Below the pieces are notes generated by a model, which saw only the letters and a program-made list of their open reading frames with translations, was not told the DNA's origin and ran no database searches. Below, one piece after another: positions 1-14,301 of a stretch of DNA of 64,000 nt. Position numbers and translations under genes: made by a program. This stretch comes from Nocardioides ochotonae (GTDB lineage Bacteria > Actinomycetota > Actinomycetes > Propionibacteriales > Nocardioidaceae). Location of the stretch: contig NZ_CP061769.1 of NCBI RefSeq assembly GCF_011420305.2, positions 1,723,001 through 1,787,000 of the forward strand. The letters run 5' to 3'. The first letter of the stretch is position 1. Every line of letters starts with the position of its first letter.

Positions 1-2
1 AC

Positions 3-380
3 GGACGCCGCGCGGACTACCGGGCGCTGTCCTGGGTGACGTTCACCGACCCCGAGGTCGCGGCGGTCGGGATGACCGAGCAGCAGGCGCGCGACGCCGG
101 CATCGAGGTACGGGTGGGACGCGCCGACATCCCCGAGTCCAGCCGCGGCTGGATCCACCAGGCCGGCAACGACGGGATCGTCAAGGTCGTCGCCGACGCC
201 GACCGCGGGATCCTCGTCGGCGCCACCGTGGTCTCCCCGGCGGGCGGTGAGGTCATCGGCCTGCTGGCCACCGCGATCCACGCCGAGGTGCCGGTCTCGA
301 CGCTGCGCGGCATGCACTTCGCCTACCCGACCTTCCACCGCACGATCGAGTCGGCGCTCGACGACCTGGGCTGGCTGTGA
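3..380 (+). CDS. Pyridine nucleotide-disulfide oxidoreductase, C-terminal part (5' end outside window)
   Basis: This is the last ~125 codons of a flavoprotein disulfide oxidoreductase; the reading frame is open from the window edge and stops at 378-380. The visible part is the dimerisation domain: the segment WVTFTDPEVAAVGMTE is the typical start of the Pyr_redox_dim fold, followed by a central beta-sheet (DGIVKVVADADRGILVGATVV) and a C-terminal helix (FAYPTFHRTIESALDDL). Family members include dihydrolipoamide dehydrogenase, mercuric reductase and mycothione reductase. The C-terminal HP of dihydrolipoamide dehydrogenases (usually HAHPTLSE) is here YPTF, and the CC pair of mercuric reductase is absent, so the closest guess is an uncharacterised mercuric reductase-like oxidoreductase. 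The FAD and active-site disulfide regions cannot be seen, so the substrate is unknown. Confidence 0.8.
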   Translation, partial: GRRADYRALSWVTFTDPEVAAVGMTEQQARDAGIEVRVGRADIPESSRGWIHQAGNDGIVKVVADADRGILVGATVVSPAGGEVIGLLATAIHAEVPVSTLRGMHFAYPTFHRTIESALDDLGWL

Positions 381-421
381 GCGCGGGCCTGGACTGCCAC
401 CGTCCCGCTGGTGTGGATCGG

Positions 422-427
422 TAGCGT
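422..427 (+). promoter_or_regulatory. -10 element TAGCGT of a leaderless promoter
   Basis: TAGCGT fits TAnnnT and ends 7 bases before the ATG at 435, with no Shine-Dalgarno sequence between them. This spacing places the transcription start on or next to the start codon. The same arrangement recurs through the window. Confidence 0.45.
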
Positions 428-434
428 CATCCCC

Positions 435-1451
435 ATGCGCGCAGTGGTCTACCGGGAGACCGGTCCGTCGTCAGTCCTCACCCTCGTGGAGCGCGAGCTC
501 CCCGAGCCCGGCCCGGGAGAGGTCCGGATCCGCCTGATGCGGGCCGGGGTCAACCCGACCGACTGGAAGTTCCGCACCGGCACGATGAACGGCCACGACG
601 AGGTGACGCCGGGCCAGGACGGCGCCGGCGTCGTCGACGCGGTCGGGCCCGACGTCGAGGGCTTCGGCGTCGGCGACCGGGTGTGGACGATGCTCGCCCA
701 GCACGGGCGTGCCCACGGCACCGCGGCGGAGCACACCGTGCAGCCGGTCGAGCACGTCGTGCACCTGCCCGGCGATGCCTCCTACGACCTCGGTGCCAGC
801 CTCGGCGTGCCCGCGGTGACCGCGCACCGCGCGCTGACCTGCGGCTGGATCGGGCCCCGCCGCCTGGGCCCGGGCGCCCTCGCCGGGCGCACGGTCCTCA
901 TCGCCGGGGGAGCGGGCGCGGTGGGCAACGCCGCCATCCAGCTGGCCCGCTGGTCCGACGCCACCGTGATCACCACGGTCAGCAGCCAGGAGAAGGCGGA
1001 GCTCGCGCGCGCCGCCGGCGCCGACCACGCGATCGACTACACCGCCGGCGACACCGCCGCCCGGATCCTCGAGCTCGCGCCCGACGGTGTCGACCACGTC
1101 GTCGAGGTCGCGCCGGCGGTCAACGTCGACCTCGACATCGAGGTGCTCAAGGTGCACGGCACCCTCGCGATCTACGCCAACAACGGCGGCGAGGACATGA
1201 CGGTGCCGCTGCGTGCGGCGTTCTCCAAGAACCTGCGCTTCCAGTTCATCATCCTCTACACCCTCGACCGAGGGCTGCTCGCCGCCGCCGCGGAGGACGT
1301 GTACGCCGCGGTCGAGGTCGGGGCGCTGCGGGTAGGGGAGGACGCCGGCCTGCCCGTGCACCACTTCGCACTGGAGGAGACAGCCGCCGCCCACGACGCC
1401 GTGCAGGACGGGCTGGTCGGCAAGGCGCTGCTCGACATCGCGGTGGACTGA
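435..1451 (+). CDS. NADPH:quinone oxidoreductase, zinc-independent medium-chain dehydrogenase family
   Basis: A 338-residue medium-chain dehydrogenase/reductase of the quinone oxidoreductase branch, expected to reduce quinones or enones with NADPH in the cytoplasm. The N-terminal GroES-like domain has GVNPTDWKFRTG and PGQDGAGVV; the Rossmann domain has the nucleotide loop AGGAGAVGNAAIQLAR at about residues 158-173. The Cys/His catalytic zinc ligands and the four-Cys structural zinc loop of alcohol dehydrogenases are absent. The frame opens earlier (GTG at 411), but ATG 435 begins exactly where homologues begin (MRAVVYRETG) and follows a leaderless -10 element. It lies in the same direction as the flavoprotein upstream and the pyr operon downstream, but has its own promoter, so a functional link is not implied. 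Confidence 0.85.
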   Translation: MRAVVYRETGPSSVLTLVERELPEPGPGEVRIRLMRAGVNPTDWKFRTGTMNGHDEVTPGQDGAGVVDAVGPDVEGFGVGDRVWTMLAQHGRAHGTAAEHTVQPVEHVVHLPGDASYDLGASLGVPAVTAHRALTCGWIGPRRLGPGALAGRTVLIAGGAGAVGNAAIQLARWSDATVITTVSSQEKAELARAAGADHAIDYTAGDTAARILELAPDGVDHVVEVAPAVNVDLDIEVLKVHGTLAIYANNGGEDMTVPLRAAFSKNLRFQFIILYTLDRGLLAAAAEDVYAAVEVGALRVGEDAGLPVHHFALEETAAAHDAVQDGLVGKALLDIAVD

Positions 1452-1549
1452 GCGCCGCCGCCGGGCTGCCCTCCGCAGGACGTGACGTGCACGACGTCCG
1501 AAACGCGGGACTGGCACGCGGCGTGGTCACCGGGTCGCTCCGGGACCGG

Positions 1550-3158
<1,609 letters not shown>

Positions 3159-3162
<4 letters not shown>

Positions 3163-4460
3163 CCGACCCGATCCTGATCCAGGGCGGATCGCTGCTCGGG
3201 GGCGGCGCCGCTGACGTGCTCGTCGCGGACGGCGTCATCGCCGCCGTGTCCACCACCCCCGGTGCGCTCGAGACCACCGGCGTCCGCGTCATCGACGCCG
3301 ACGGCCTGGTCGTGCTGCCCGGCCTGGTGGACCTGCACACCCACCTGCGCGAGCCCGGCCGCGAGGACGCCGAGACCATCCGCACCGGCTCGCACGCCGC
3401 CGCCCTCGGCGGCTACACCGCGGTGCTCGCGATGGCCAACACCAACCCGGTCACCGACACCGCCGAGGCCGCCGAGCGCGTCCACGAGCTCGGCCGCCAG
3501 GTCGGCGTCGTCGACGTGCAGCCGGTCGGCGCGGTCACCAAGGGCCTGGCGGGCGAGGAGCTCGCCGAGCTCGGCCTGATGGCCCGCTCCCGCGCCGGGG
3601 TCCGCGTCTTCTCCGACGACGGCCGCTGCGTCCAGGACGCCCGGGTGATGCGCCGCGCGCTGGAGTACGTCAAGGCCTTCGGCGGCGTGATCAGCCAGCA
3701 CTCCCAGGACTCCTCGCTGGCCGGCCCCGAGGCCTGCTGCCACGAGGGCGAGATCTCGGGCCGCCTCGGCCTGACCGGCTGGCCCGGGGTCGCGGAGGAG
3801 GTCATCGTCGCGCGCGACGTGATGCTCGCGCGCCACACCGGCAGCCGGGTCCACGTCGCCCACGCCTCGACCGCCGGCACCGTCGAGGTGCTGCGCTGGG
3901 CGCGCAGCCAGGGGATCGCGGTGACCGCCGAGGTCACCCCGCACCACCTGCTGCTCACCACCGAGGAGCTGCTCGGCTACGACCCGACGTACAAGGTCAA
4001 CCCGCCGCTGCGTCCCGCCGAGGACGTCGAGGCGCTGCGCGACGCGCTCGCCGACGGCACCATCGACGCGGTCGCCACCGACCACGCCCCGCACGCCCGC
4101 CACGACAAGCAGCACGCCTTCGGCGACGCGGCGTTCGGCATGCTCGGCCTCGAGACCGCGCTCGGCGTGGTCGCGAGCGTGATGGTCGACTCCGGTCGTC
4201 TGGACTGGGCCGGCGTGGCCCGCGTCATGTCGCACAACCCCGCCCGGATCGCCGGGCTCGGCGGCCACGGCCGCCCGATCGAGGTCGGCGAGCCCGCCCA
4301 CCTGACGCTGATCGACCCGGCTGCCTCGGTCACCGTGGACCGCGAGGCCTCGGCGTCGCTGTCCCGCAACAACCCCTGGCACGGCCGCACCCTCTCCGCG
4401 GCCGTGCACACCACTCTGCTGCGCGGTGTCCCCACCGTGCTGGAAGGAAAGCTGGCATGA
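3159..4460 (+). CDS. pyrC: Dihydroorotase (class I)
   Basis: A 433-residue amidohydrolase that cyclises carbamoylaspartate to dihydroorotate. The metal-binding [10 protein letters not shown] begins at residue 58 (HxH at 60/62), with further ligands in the HVAHAS and [11 protein letters not shown] motifs; [10 protein letters not shown] and KVNPPLRP are class I signatures. The ATG at 3159 overlaps the pyrB stop by 4 bases and follows GAAGGAG. Some actinobacteria have a PH-domain gene between pyrC and carA, but here carA follows directly. Confidence 0.97.
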
Positions 4461-5578
4461 GCGAGGCCCTGCTCGTCCTGGAGGACGGGCGCACCTTCCG
4501 CGGCGAGGCGTTCGGCGCCGAGGGCGAGACCTTCGGCGAGGCGGTCTTCAACACCGGCATGACCGGCTACCAGGAGACCCTCACCGACCCCTCCTACCAC
4601 CGCCAGGTCGTCGTGATGACCGCCCCGCACGTCGGCAACACCGGCGTCAACGACGAGGACCCCGAGAGCAAGCGGATCTGGGTCGCCGGCTACGTCGTGC
4701 GCGACCCCGCCCGGGTCTCCTCGAACTGGCGCGCCCAGCGCACCCTCGACGACGAGCTGCGCGAGCAGGGCGTCGTCGGGATCTCCGGCGTCGACACCCG
4801 CGCGCTGACCCGCCACCTGCGCGACCGCGGCGCCATGCGCGTCGGCATCTCCACCACCGAGACCGACCCCGAGGCGCTGCTCTCCCGGGTCCGCGGCTCC
4901 GCGGAGATGGCCGGGCTCGAGCTCGCCGACGAGGTCACCACCGCCGAGGCGTACGTCGTCCCGGCCCAGGGGGAGAAGCGGTTCACCGTGGTCGCCCTCG
5001 ACCTCGGCATCAAGGCCATGACGCCGGCCCGGATGGCCGAGCGCGGCATCGAGGTGCACGTGCTGCCCGCGACCGCGTCGCTCGAGGACGTCCTCGCGGT
5101 GCAGCCCGACGGGCTCTTCTACTCCAACGGCCCCGGTGACCCGTCGGCCACCACCCAGCAGGTCGAGGTGCTCCAGGGCGCCCTCGAGCGGGGGGTGCCG
5201 TACTTCGGCATCTGCTTCGGCAACCAGCTCTTCGGCCGCGCGCTCGGGTTCGGCACCTACAAGCTCAAGTACGGCCACCGCGGCATCAACCAGCCGGTGA
5301 TGGACCGCACCACCGGCAAGGTCGAGGTGACCGCGCACAACCACGGCTTCGCCGTGGACGCGCCGCTGGACCGCGCGACCGAGACGCCGTACGGCACCGC
5401 CAGCGTCAGCCACGTCTGCCTCAACGACGACGTCGTCGAGGGACTCGAGCTGCGCTCGGGCGAGGGCGACCTGCTCGGCTTCTCGGTGCAGTACCACCCC
5501 GAGGCCGCGGCCGGCCCCCACGACGCCGCGTACCTCTTCGATCGTTTCGTCCAGCTCCTGACCGACCGGAAGGCCTGA
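4457..5578 (+). CDS. carA: Carbamoyl-phosphate synthase small (glutaminase) subunit
   Basis: A 373-residue class I glutamine amidotransferase that supplies ammonia to CarB. The N-terminal CPSase_sm_chain domain ([32 protein letters not shown]) is followed by the GATase domain: nucleophile Cys in GICFGNQ and the His/Glu pair in QYHPEA. The usual GICLGHQ reads GICFGNQ, a conservative variant that keeps the Cys. ATG 4457 overlaps the pyrC stop by 4 bases, after GGAAGGAAA. The enzyme serves both pyrimidine and arginine synthesis; the arg operon lies about 48 kb downstream. Confidence 0.97.
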   Translation: MSEALLVLEDGRTFRGEAFGAEGETFGEAVFNTGMTGYQETLTDPSYHRQVVVMTAPHVGNTGVNDEDPESKRIWVAGYVVRDPARVSSNWRAQRTLDDELREQGVVGISGVDTRALTRHLRDRGAMRVGISTTETDPEALLSRVRGSAEMAGLELADEVTTAEAYVVPAQGEKRFTVVALDLGIKAMTPARMAERGIEVHVLPATASLEDVLAVQPDGLFYSNGPGDPSATTQQVEVLQGALERGVPYFGICFGNQLFGRALGFGTYKLKYGHRGINQPVMDRTTGKVEVTAHNHGFAVDAPLDRATETPYGTASVSHVCLNDDVVEGLELRSGEGDLLGFSVQYHPEAAAGPHDAAYLFDRFVQLLTDRKA

Positions 5579-5583
5579 ACCCC

Positions 5584-8913
<3,330 letters not shown>

Positions 8914-8920
8914 TCGGCTC

Positions 8921-10000
<1,080 letters not shown>

Positions 10001-10007
10001 TGCCGAG

Positions 10008-10826
10008 GTGAGTCCCGTGCACGCGACCGGCGAGCTGCTGGCCAGCCGCAAGGTCGGCGCGTACCACCACCTCAGCGTCGTCGCCCGCGGCGTTGCCGAG
10101 GAGTTCCGGCCCGGGACGTTCGTCGCGGTCACGGTCGGCACACCCGGGACCTCCGCGACCCTTGCGCCCCGGCCGCTGTGGATCCACCGGGTCCGCCCGG
10201 TCGGCGGCCACGGCCTGGCGCTCCAGCTGGTGCTCGAGGTCCGGGGGGCCGGCACCCGGTGGCTCGCCGAGCAGCCGGTCGGCGCCCGGCTGGCGGTCAC
10301 CGGGCCGCTCGGGCGGCCGTTCGCGCTCCCCAAGGAGCCGGTGGCCTGCGTGCTGGTGGGGGAGGGCTACTCCGCCGCCCCGCTCTTCCCGCTCGCCGAG
10401 CGGCTGCGCGAGCGCGGCTGCCCGGTGACCCTGCTCCTCGGCGCCCCCGACGAGTCCCGCCTGCTCTCCGCGCTGGAGGCGCGTCGCTCCGCGCGGGCCG
10501 TGACCGTCGTGACCCGGGACGGCTCGGTCGGCCAGCGCGGCGAGATCGCCGACGCCGTGACCGAGGTGCTGCGCCGTGCCGAGGCCGCGGTCGTGTACGC
10601 CGCCGGGCCCGAGCCGATGCTGCACGCCGTGGCGGCCGCGGCCGAGGCCCACGGCGCCTGGAGCCAGTGCGCCGTCGAGCAGCCGCTGGCCTGCGCGACC
10701 GGGCTGTGCCACGGCTGTCCGGTGCCGGTCGTCGGCGAGGACGGCGTGGCCCGCACGGTGCGGGCGTGCGTCGACGGGCCGGTCTTCCGTGGGGACCGGG
10801 TGCGCTGGACCGAGCTGGTCCGATGA
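10008..10826 (+). CDS. PyrK-like dihydroorotate dehydrogenase electron-transfer subunit (FAD, 2Fe-2S)
   Basis: A 272-residue protein of the PyrK family: an N-terminal FAD-binding beta-barrel (RPLWIHRVRP in place of the usual RPxSI), a nucleotide-binding domain beginning VACVLVGEGYSAAPLFPLAERL, and a C-terminal 2Fe-2S loop with Cys spacing C-x4-C-x2-C-x15-C (CATGLCHGCPV ... RACVDGPVF). All four cluster cysteines are present. GTG 10008 is the first start after pyrD; GTG 10017 is an alternative, and CATGAT upstream could act as a -10. It overlaps the next gene by 4 bases, so the two are probably a complex. In class 1B systems PyrK passes electrons to NAD+; the partner here is atypical. Confidence 0.8.
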   Translation: MSPVHATGELLASRKVGAYHHLSVVARGVAEEFRPGTFVAVTVGTPGTSATLAPRPLWIHRVRPVGGHGLALQLVLEVRGAGTRWLAEQPVGARLAVTGPLGRPFALPKEPVACVLVGEGYSAAPLFPLAERLRERGCPVTLLLGAPDESRLLSALEARRSARAVTVVTRDGSVGQRGEIADAVTEVLRRAEAAVVYAAGPEPMLHAVAAAAEAHGAWSQCAVEQPLACATGLCHGCPVPVVGEDGVARTVRACVDGPVFRGDRVRWTELVR

Positions 10827-11758
10827 GCGGCCCGCAGATCCCCGGGCTGGCGCTGCGCAACCCGGTCATCATCGCCGCCGGGTGCGGTGGGACCGGTCGC
10901 GAGCTCGCGGCGTACTCGCCCCTGGACGCGCTCGGCGCGTTCACCACCCGCACGATCACCCTCAACCCCCGCCCCGGTGGGCCCGCGCCCCGCGTGGTGG
11001 AGACACCGTCGGGACTGGTGCACTCCACCGGGTGCCCCAACCCCGGGCTCGAGGGGTTCCTGGCCACCGAGCTGCCGCCGCTGGTGCAGGCCGGCGCCCG
11101 GGTCGTGGTCTCGGTGGCCGCCGCCTCCGTGCAGGAGTACGCCGAGCTGGTGCGCCGCCTCGGCCGCGCGCCGGGCATCGCCGCGGTCGAGGTCAACCTC
11201 TCCGCCCCGGACGCCGCCGCTCACGGGCTGTTCGACGTGCGCGAGCCGTTCCACATGACCAGCGTGCTCACCGCCGTGCTGCGCGAGCTGCCCGCCGGCA
11301 TCCCGGTGCTGGCCAAGCTGCGCCCCGACGTGCTGCGCGTCGTGGAGGCGGCCCGGACCGCCGTCGAGTCCGGCGCGGTCGCCGTCGTCGTGGGCGGTCC
11401 CCAGCCCGCGGCCCTCCCGGACGGCCGTGCCGCCGGGCTCAGCGGGCCGGCGGTCCGTCCGCTCGCGCTGCGTTGCGTCACCGAGGTGCGCGCCGCGCTG
11501 CCCTCGCTGCCGGTGATCGGTGCCGGCGGCATCGGCACCGCCGCGGACGCCCGTGACTTCCTGCGCGCCGGTGCCACCGCCGTCCAGGTCGGCACCGCGC
11601 TGCTGCACGACCCGACCGCCGCCGCCCGGCTGGTCGCCGAGCTCGCCTCCGACGACGCCGCGCTCGCCGGGACCGCGCCGGCGGAGCCGTCACCTCCCGT
11701 CCGGCCCTCCCGGCCGGTCCAGATCAACACCGACCCCAGCCAGGAGCAGCCCCGATGA
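10823..11758 (+). CDS. Dihydroorotate dehydrogenase class 1B-like protein with replaced catalytic residues
   Basis: A 311-residue FMN-barrel protein clearly of the PyrDB type (NPVIIAAGCGGTGRE, PRVVETPSG, GGLSGPAVRPLALR-like AAGLSGPAVRP, and the FMN phosphate loop GAGGIGTAADA). Several residues needed in known class 1B enzymes are changed: the catalytic Cys of NxSCPN is Ala128 (VNLSAPD), the KGTT lysine is Arg43 (TTRTIT), and the substrate Asn of NAIGLQNPG is His67 (HSTGCPNPG). The downstream INT Asn motif reads VVVGGP. The C-terminus carries a Pro-rich tail. It sits between an intact class 2 pyrD and pyrF and is coupled to a PyrK-like subunit. Either it uses another substrate or it is a non-catalytic partner; orthodox DHODH activity seems unlikely. 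Confidence 0.75.
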   Translation: MSGPQIPGLALRNPVIIAAGCGGTGRELAAYSPLDALGAFTTRTITLNPRPGGPAPRVVETPSGLVHSTGCPNPGLEGFLATELPPLVQAGARVVVSVAAASVQEYAELVRRLGRAPGIAAVEVNLSAPDAAAHGLFDVREPFHMTSVLTAVLRELPAGIPVLAKLRPDVLRVVEAARTAVESGAVAVVVGGPQPAALPDGRAAGLSGPAVRPLALRCVTEVRAALPSLPVIGAGGIGTAADARDFLRAGATAVQVGTALLHDPTAAARLVAELASDDAALAGTAPAEPSPPVRPSRPVQINTDPSQEQPR

Positions 11759-12606
11759 CCAGCACCGCCGTCCCGTTCGGCACCCGTCTGCACGCGGCCG
11801 TCGCGGAGCGCGGCCCGCTCTGCGTGGGGATCGACCCGCACGCCGCCCTGCTCGAGGCCTGGGGCCTCGGCGACGACGTCGCCGGCCTGGAGCGCTTCGC
11901 GCTGGGCGTCGTGGAGGCGGTCGCCCCGCACGCGTCGGTCATCAAGCCGCAGTCGGCGTTCTACGAGCGCTTCGGCAGCCGCGGGATCGCGGTGCTGGAG
12001 CGGGTGATCGCTGAGTCGCGGGCCGCCGGCGCCCTGGTGCTGCTCGACGTCAAGCGCGGCGACATCGGGTCCACCTCGCAGGCCTACGCCGACGCCTACC
12101 TCGACCCGGCCTCGCCGCTGGCCGTCGACGCGATCACCGCCAGCCCCTTCCTCGGCTTCGGCTCGCTGGGCCCGATGGTGAGCACCGCGCAGCGCCACGG
12201 CGGTGGCGTCTTCGTGCTGGCGCTGACCTCCAACCCGGAGGGCCCCGAGGTGCAGCACGCCCGGGCCGCCGACGGGCGCACGGTGGCCGGCACGGTGCTC
12301 GACTCGCTGCGTGCCCTCAACGCCGCGGAGGTCGCCGCGGGCGCGCCCGCCGGCAGCTTCGGCGCGGTGGTCGGGGCGACGATCGGAGAGAGTGCCGAGG
12401 ACCTCGACATCGCCGGCCCGCTGCTCGCCCCCGGGTACGGCGCCCAGGGCGGCACCCGCGAGGACCTGCGCCGGATCTTCGGAGCGGCCGCGCGCCACGT
12501 GCTGCCCAGCTCCTCGCGCGACGTGCTGCGCCTGGGCCCCGACGCCGCCGCCATGCGGGACGCGGTACGACGCGCGAACGACGAACTCACCGCCGATCTG
12601 GCTTAG
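11755..12606 (+). CDS. pyrF: Orotidine 5'-phosphate decarboxylase (type 2)
   Basis: A 283-residue TIM-barrel enzyme converting OMP to UMP. The catalytic DVKRGDIGSTS motif is at about residues 101-111, preceded by VGIDPH and KPQSAFYERFG, which define the long actinobacterial/myxococcal type 2 subfamily; the phosphate-binding region reads LLAPGYGAQGG. ATG 11755 overlaps the preceding stop by 4 bases. It is the last pyr gene; no pyrE lies in this window, so orotate phosphoribosyltransferase must be encoded elsewhere. Confidence 0.95.
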   Translation: MTSTAVPFGTRLHAAVAERGPLCVGIDPHAALLEAWGLGDDVAGLERFALGVVEAVAPHASVIKPQSAFYERFGSRGIAVLERVIAESRAAGALVLLDVKRGDIGSTSQAYADAYLDPASPLAVDAITASPFLGFGSLGPMVSTAQRHGGGVFVLALTSNPEGPEVQHARAADGRTVAGTVLDSLRALNAAEVAAGAPAGSFGAVVGATIGESAEDLDIAGPLLAPGYGAQGGTREDLRRIFGAAARHVLPSSSRDVLRLGPDAAAMRDAVRRANDELTADLA

Positions 12607-12636
12607 GGCGTGTAGGTCAGCCTGGAGCGGGTAGGA

Positions 12637-12672
12637 GTGTCGGACCGGCCGCATGGCGCGGTCGGCCGACAC
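12637..12672 (+). terminator. Long hairpin between pyrF and the secreted-protein gene
   Basis: GTGTCGG(A)CCGGCCGC at 12637-12652 pairs with GCGGTCGG CCGACAC at 12658-12672, giving 15 base pairs with one bulged A, one G-U pair and a 5-base loop. There is no T-run. It ends directly against the GGGGAG ribosome binding site of the next gene, so it may terminate the pyr transcript, control translation of that gene, or both. Confidence 0.5.
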
Positions 12673-12684
12673 GGGGAGCTTGGG

Positions 12685-13353
12685 ATGACCTACCAACCGA
12701 CCGCCGCACCGATTCAGCGTCGCGGCGGCCTTCACGTGGCCGTGGCGACCGCGTTCGTCCTGGTCGTGTGCGCCCTCGTCGGGCTCGGTCCGGCGGTCCA
12801 GCCCGCCTCCGCGGCCGCCGCCAACCAGTACGAGGAGGCCGCGAACGGCCTGGAGATCGACGACTCCGCGAACTTCATGGCCCGGCGCAAGGGGACGATG
12901 TACAAGTACAACCCCGACGGCTTCCTCGCGGCCACGGCCTGGATGGTCCCCGACAGCCTGTCGATCTACGCCGACCAGCAGCTGCTGCTGATCCGCGACG
13001 ACAGGGCCGACGGCCAGCGGGTGGGCGTCCACTGGCGGACCGCAGACCGCACGATCAGGGGTCTCTGTGTCGTGTCCGGCGGCAAGAGCGGGACCAGCAA
13101 GCGTTCGCAGAAGCAGCTCTGCATCCTCAACGTCCCGGAAGGCAAGCGGGTCGAGTACCGACTCGGTACCTGTGACGGCAGCAAGGTCGGTTGCGGCGGC
13201 CCCCGGAACTGGCGCAAGAAGATCAAGAACTGGTCGTGGAACACTGGGCATCAGCCGCCGAAGTCCGTGAACGGCTGGCGGGACCTCCCCGACGACGCCG
13301 ACAGCGAGTACGAGCACGGGGACTGCACCGAGGACTCGGACCGCGATTGCTGA
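12685..13353 (+). CDS. Secreted protein of unknown function with six cysteines
   Basis: A 222-residue exported protein I do not recognise. Residues 1-40 form a signal peptide: a basic stretch (QRRGG), a hydrophobic core (VAVATAFVLVVCALVGLG) and a likely cleavage after ASA/AAA near residue 39-42. The mature part has six cysteines (GLC, QLC, TC, GC, and DC..DC at the C-terminus), consistent with disulfides, and a basic Trp-rich stretch (NWRKKIKNWSWN). The acidic C-terminal tail ends in the last two Cys. ATG 12685 is preferred over GTG 12637 because GGGGAG lies 7-8 bases upstream and the GTG falls in a hairpin. Lower-GC codon use than its neighbours hints at later acquisition. It could be an envelope or extracellular protein. 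Confidence 0.7.
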   Translation: MTYQPTAAPIQRRGGLHVAVATAFVLVVCALVGLGPAVQPASAAAANQYEEAANGLEIDDSANFMARRKGTMYKYNPDGFLAATAWMVPDSLSIYADQQLLLIRDDRADGQRVGVHWRTADRTIRGLCVVSGGKSGTSKRSQKQLCILNVPEGKRVEYRLGTCDGSKVGCGGPRNWRKKIKNWSWNTGHQPPKSVNGWRDLPDDADSEYEHGDCTEDSDRDC

Positions 13354-13373
13354 GGTCGGACAGCGTTCGCCGC

Positions 13374-13829
13374 ATGCGGCCCAGTCGGCGGGGTCGAGCC
13401 TGCTGGCTCGGCCCCGCCGCGGTGCTCCTGGCACTGACCGCGTGCGGCGGCGACCCGGTCCAGTCCTACTGCGAGGAGGTCTCCGCGCGCCAGGACGAGC
13501 TCGCCGGGCTGCTCGACGACGGCGGCCCGGACGCGCTGCTGCGGGCCCTGCCGGTGCTGGAGGACCTGCGTGCCGAGGCGCCCGGCGACCTCGACGACGA
13601 GTGGCAGCAGGTCGTCGGGCGGCTGCGGGCCCTGGACGCCGCGCTCCGCGAGGCAGGCGTGGACCCCGCGACGTACGACCGCGCGGAGCCGCCGGCCGAG
13701 GTGAGCACCGAGCAGCGCAGCGCCATCGACGGCGCGGCCCGCGAGCTGGTCTCCGAGCGCACCACCACCGCGATGGCGGGGCTGGAGCAGCAGGCGCGCG
13801 ACGTCTGCAAGACGCCGTTGGTTCCCTAG
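13374..13829 (+). CDS. Small lipoprotein of unknown function
   Basis: A 151-residue predicted lipoprotein: an Arg-rich n-region (MRPSRRGRA), a hydrophobic core (WLGPAAVLLAL) and the lipobox LTAC, so lipidation is expected at Cys23 after signal peptidase II cleavage. The mature protein is mostly helical and rich in Glu/Ala/Leu (EEVSARQDELAGLL, LEDLRAEAPGDL, ELVSERTTTAMAGLEQQARDVC), with an extra Cys near each end (YCEE, DVCK) that could form a disulfide. It resembles the many short helical lipoproteins of actinobacteria with no assigned role. The ATG at 13374 gives a normal signal peptide; the upstream TTG at 13349 would lengthen it. Confidence 0.75.
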   Translation: MRPSRRGRACWLGPAAVLLALTACGGDPVQSYCEEVSARQDELAGLLDDGGPDALLRALPVLEDLRAEAPGDLDDEWQQVVGRLRALDAALREAGVDPATYDRAEPPAEVSTEQRSAIDGAARELVSERTTTAMAGLEQQARDVCKTPLVP

Positions 13830-13850
13830 CCGCGTGTGACAGGGCGCGCA

Positions 13851-13868
13851 CCCCGGCGTCCACCGGGG
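13851..13868 (+). terminator. Short GC hairpin after the lipoprotein gene
   Basis: CCCCGG and CCGGGG are separated by a 6-base loop, 21 bases after the lipoprotein stop. There is no T-run; it may be a weak terminator ahead of the mihF promoter. Confidence 0.35.
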
Positions 13869-13876
13869 CCGGCCGA

Positions 13877-13906
13877 TTGCCGCCGCCTCCCGGTTCTGAC
13901 TACATT
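13877..13906 (+). promoter_or_regulatory. Promoter for mihF (TTGCCG, 18 bp, TACATT)
   Basis: A -35 like hexamer TTGCCG (13877-13882) and a -10 TACATT (13901-13906) are separated by 18 bases. Transcription would start near 13913 and give a ~65 nt leader before the GTG of mihF. Confidence 0.55.
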
Positions 13907-13977
13907 GAGCAGCACCAGGCCAGTGGGTGCCGCCGGTGATTGTGCGGCCGCCCCCGACACCGATGAGAAGGACGCCC

Positions 13978-14301
13978 GTGGCTCTGCCCCCGCTCACCCC
14001 CGAACAGCGCCAGGCAGCGCTCCAGAAGGCGGCTGCGTCCCGCCGCGAGCGGGCCGAGGTGAAGAACCGCCTGAAGAACTCCGGTGCCTCGATCGTCGAC
14101 GTGCTGCGCGAGGGCCAGGTCAACGAGGTCGTCGGCAAGATGAAGGTCGTCGACCTGCTGCAGTCGATGCCCGGCCTCGGCAAGGTCCGCGCCCGTCAGA
14201 CCATGGAGCGCCTGGGCATCGCCGAGAGCCGCCGCGTGCGCGGCCTCGGTGCCAAGCAGGTCGCGGCCCTCGAGGCCGAGTTCGCCTCGCGCGACGCGTG
14301 A
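13978..14301 (+). CDS. mihF: Actinobacterial integration host factor (mIHF)
   Basis: A 107-residue nucleoid-associated DNA-binding protein specific to actinobacteria, unrelated in fold to proteobacterial IHF. The start [19 protein letters not shown] is the conserved N-terminus of the family, so GTG 13978 is chosen over the in-frame GTG 13927 and ATG 13963; GAGAAGGA lies just upstream. The central helix ([15 protein letters not shown]) and the helix-two-turn-helix [18 protein letters not shown] contact DNA in the mycobacterial protein. It overlaps gmk by 4 bases, the usual actinobacterial order mihF-gmk-rpoZ. Confidence 0.95.
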   Translation: MALPPLTPEQRQAALQKAAASRRERAEVKNRLKNSGASIVDVLREGQVNEVVGKMKVVDLLQSMPGLGKVRARQTMERLGIAESRRVRGLGAKQVAALEAEFASRDA

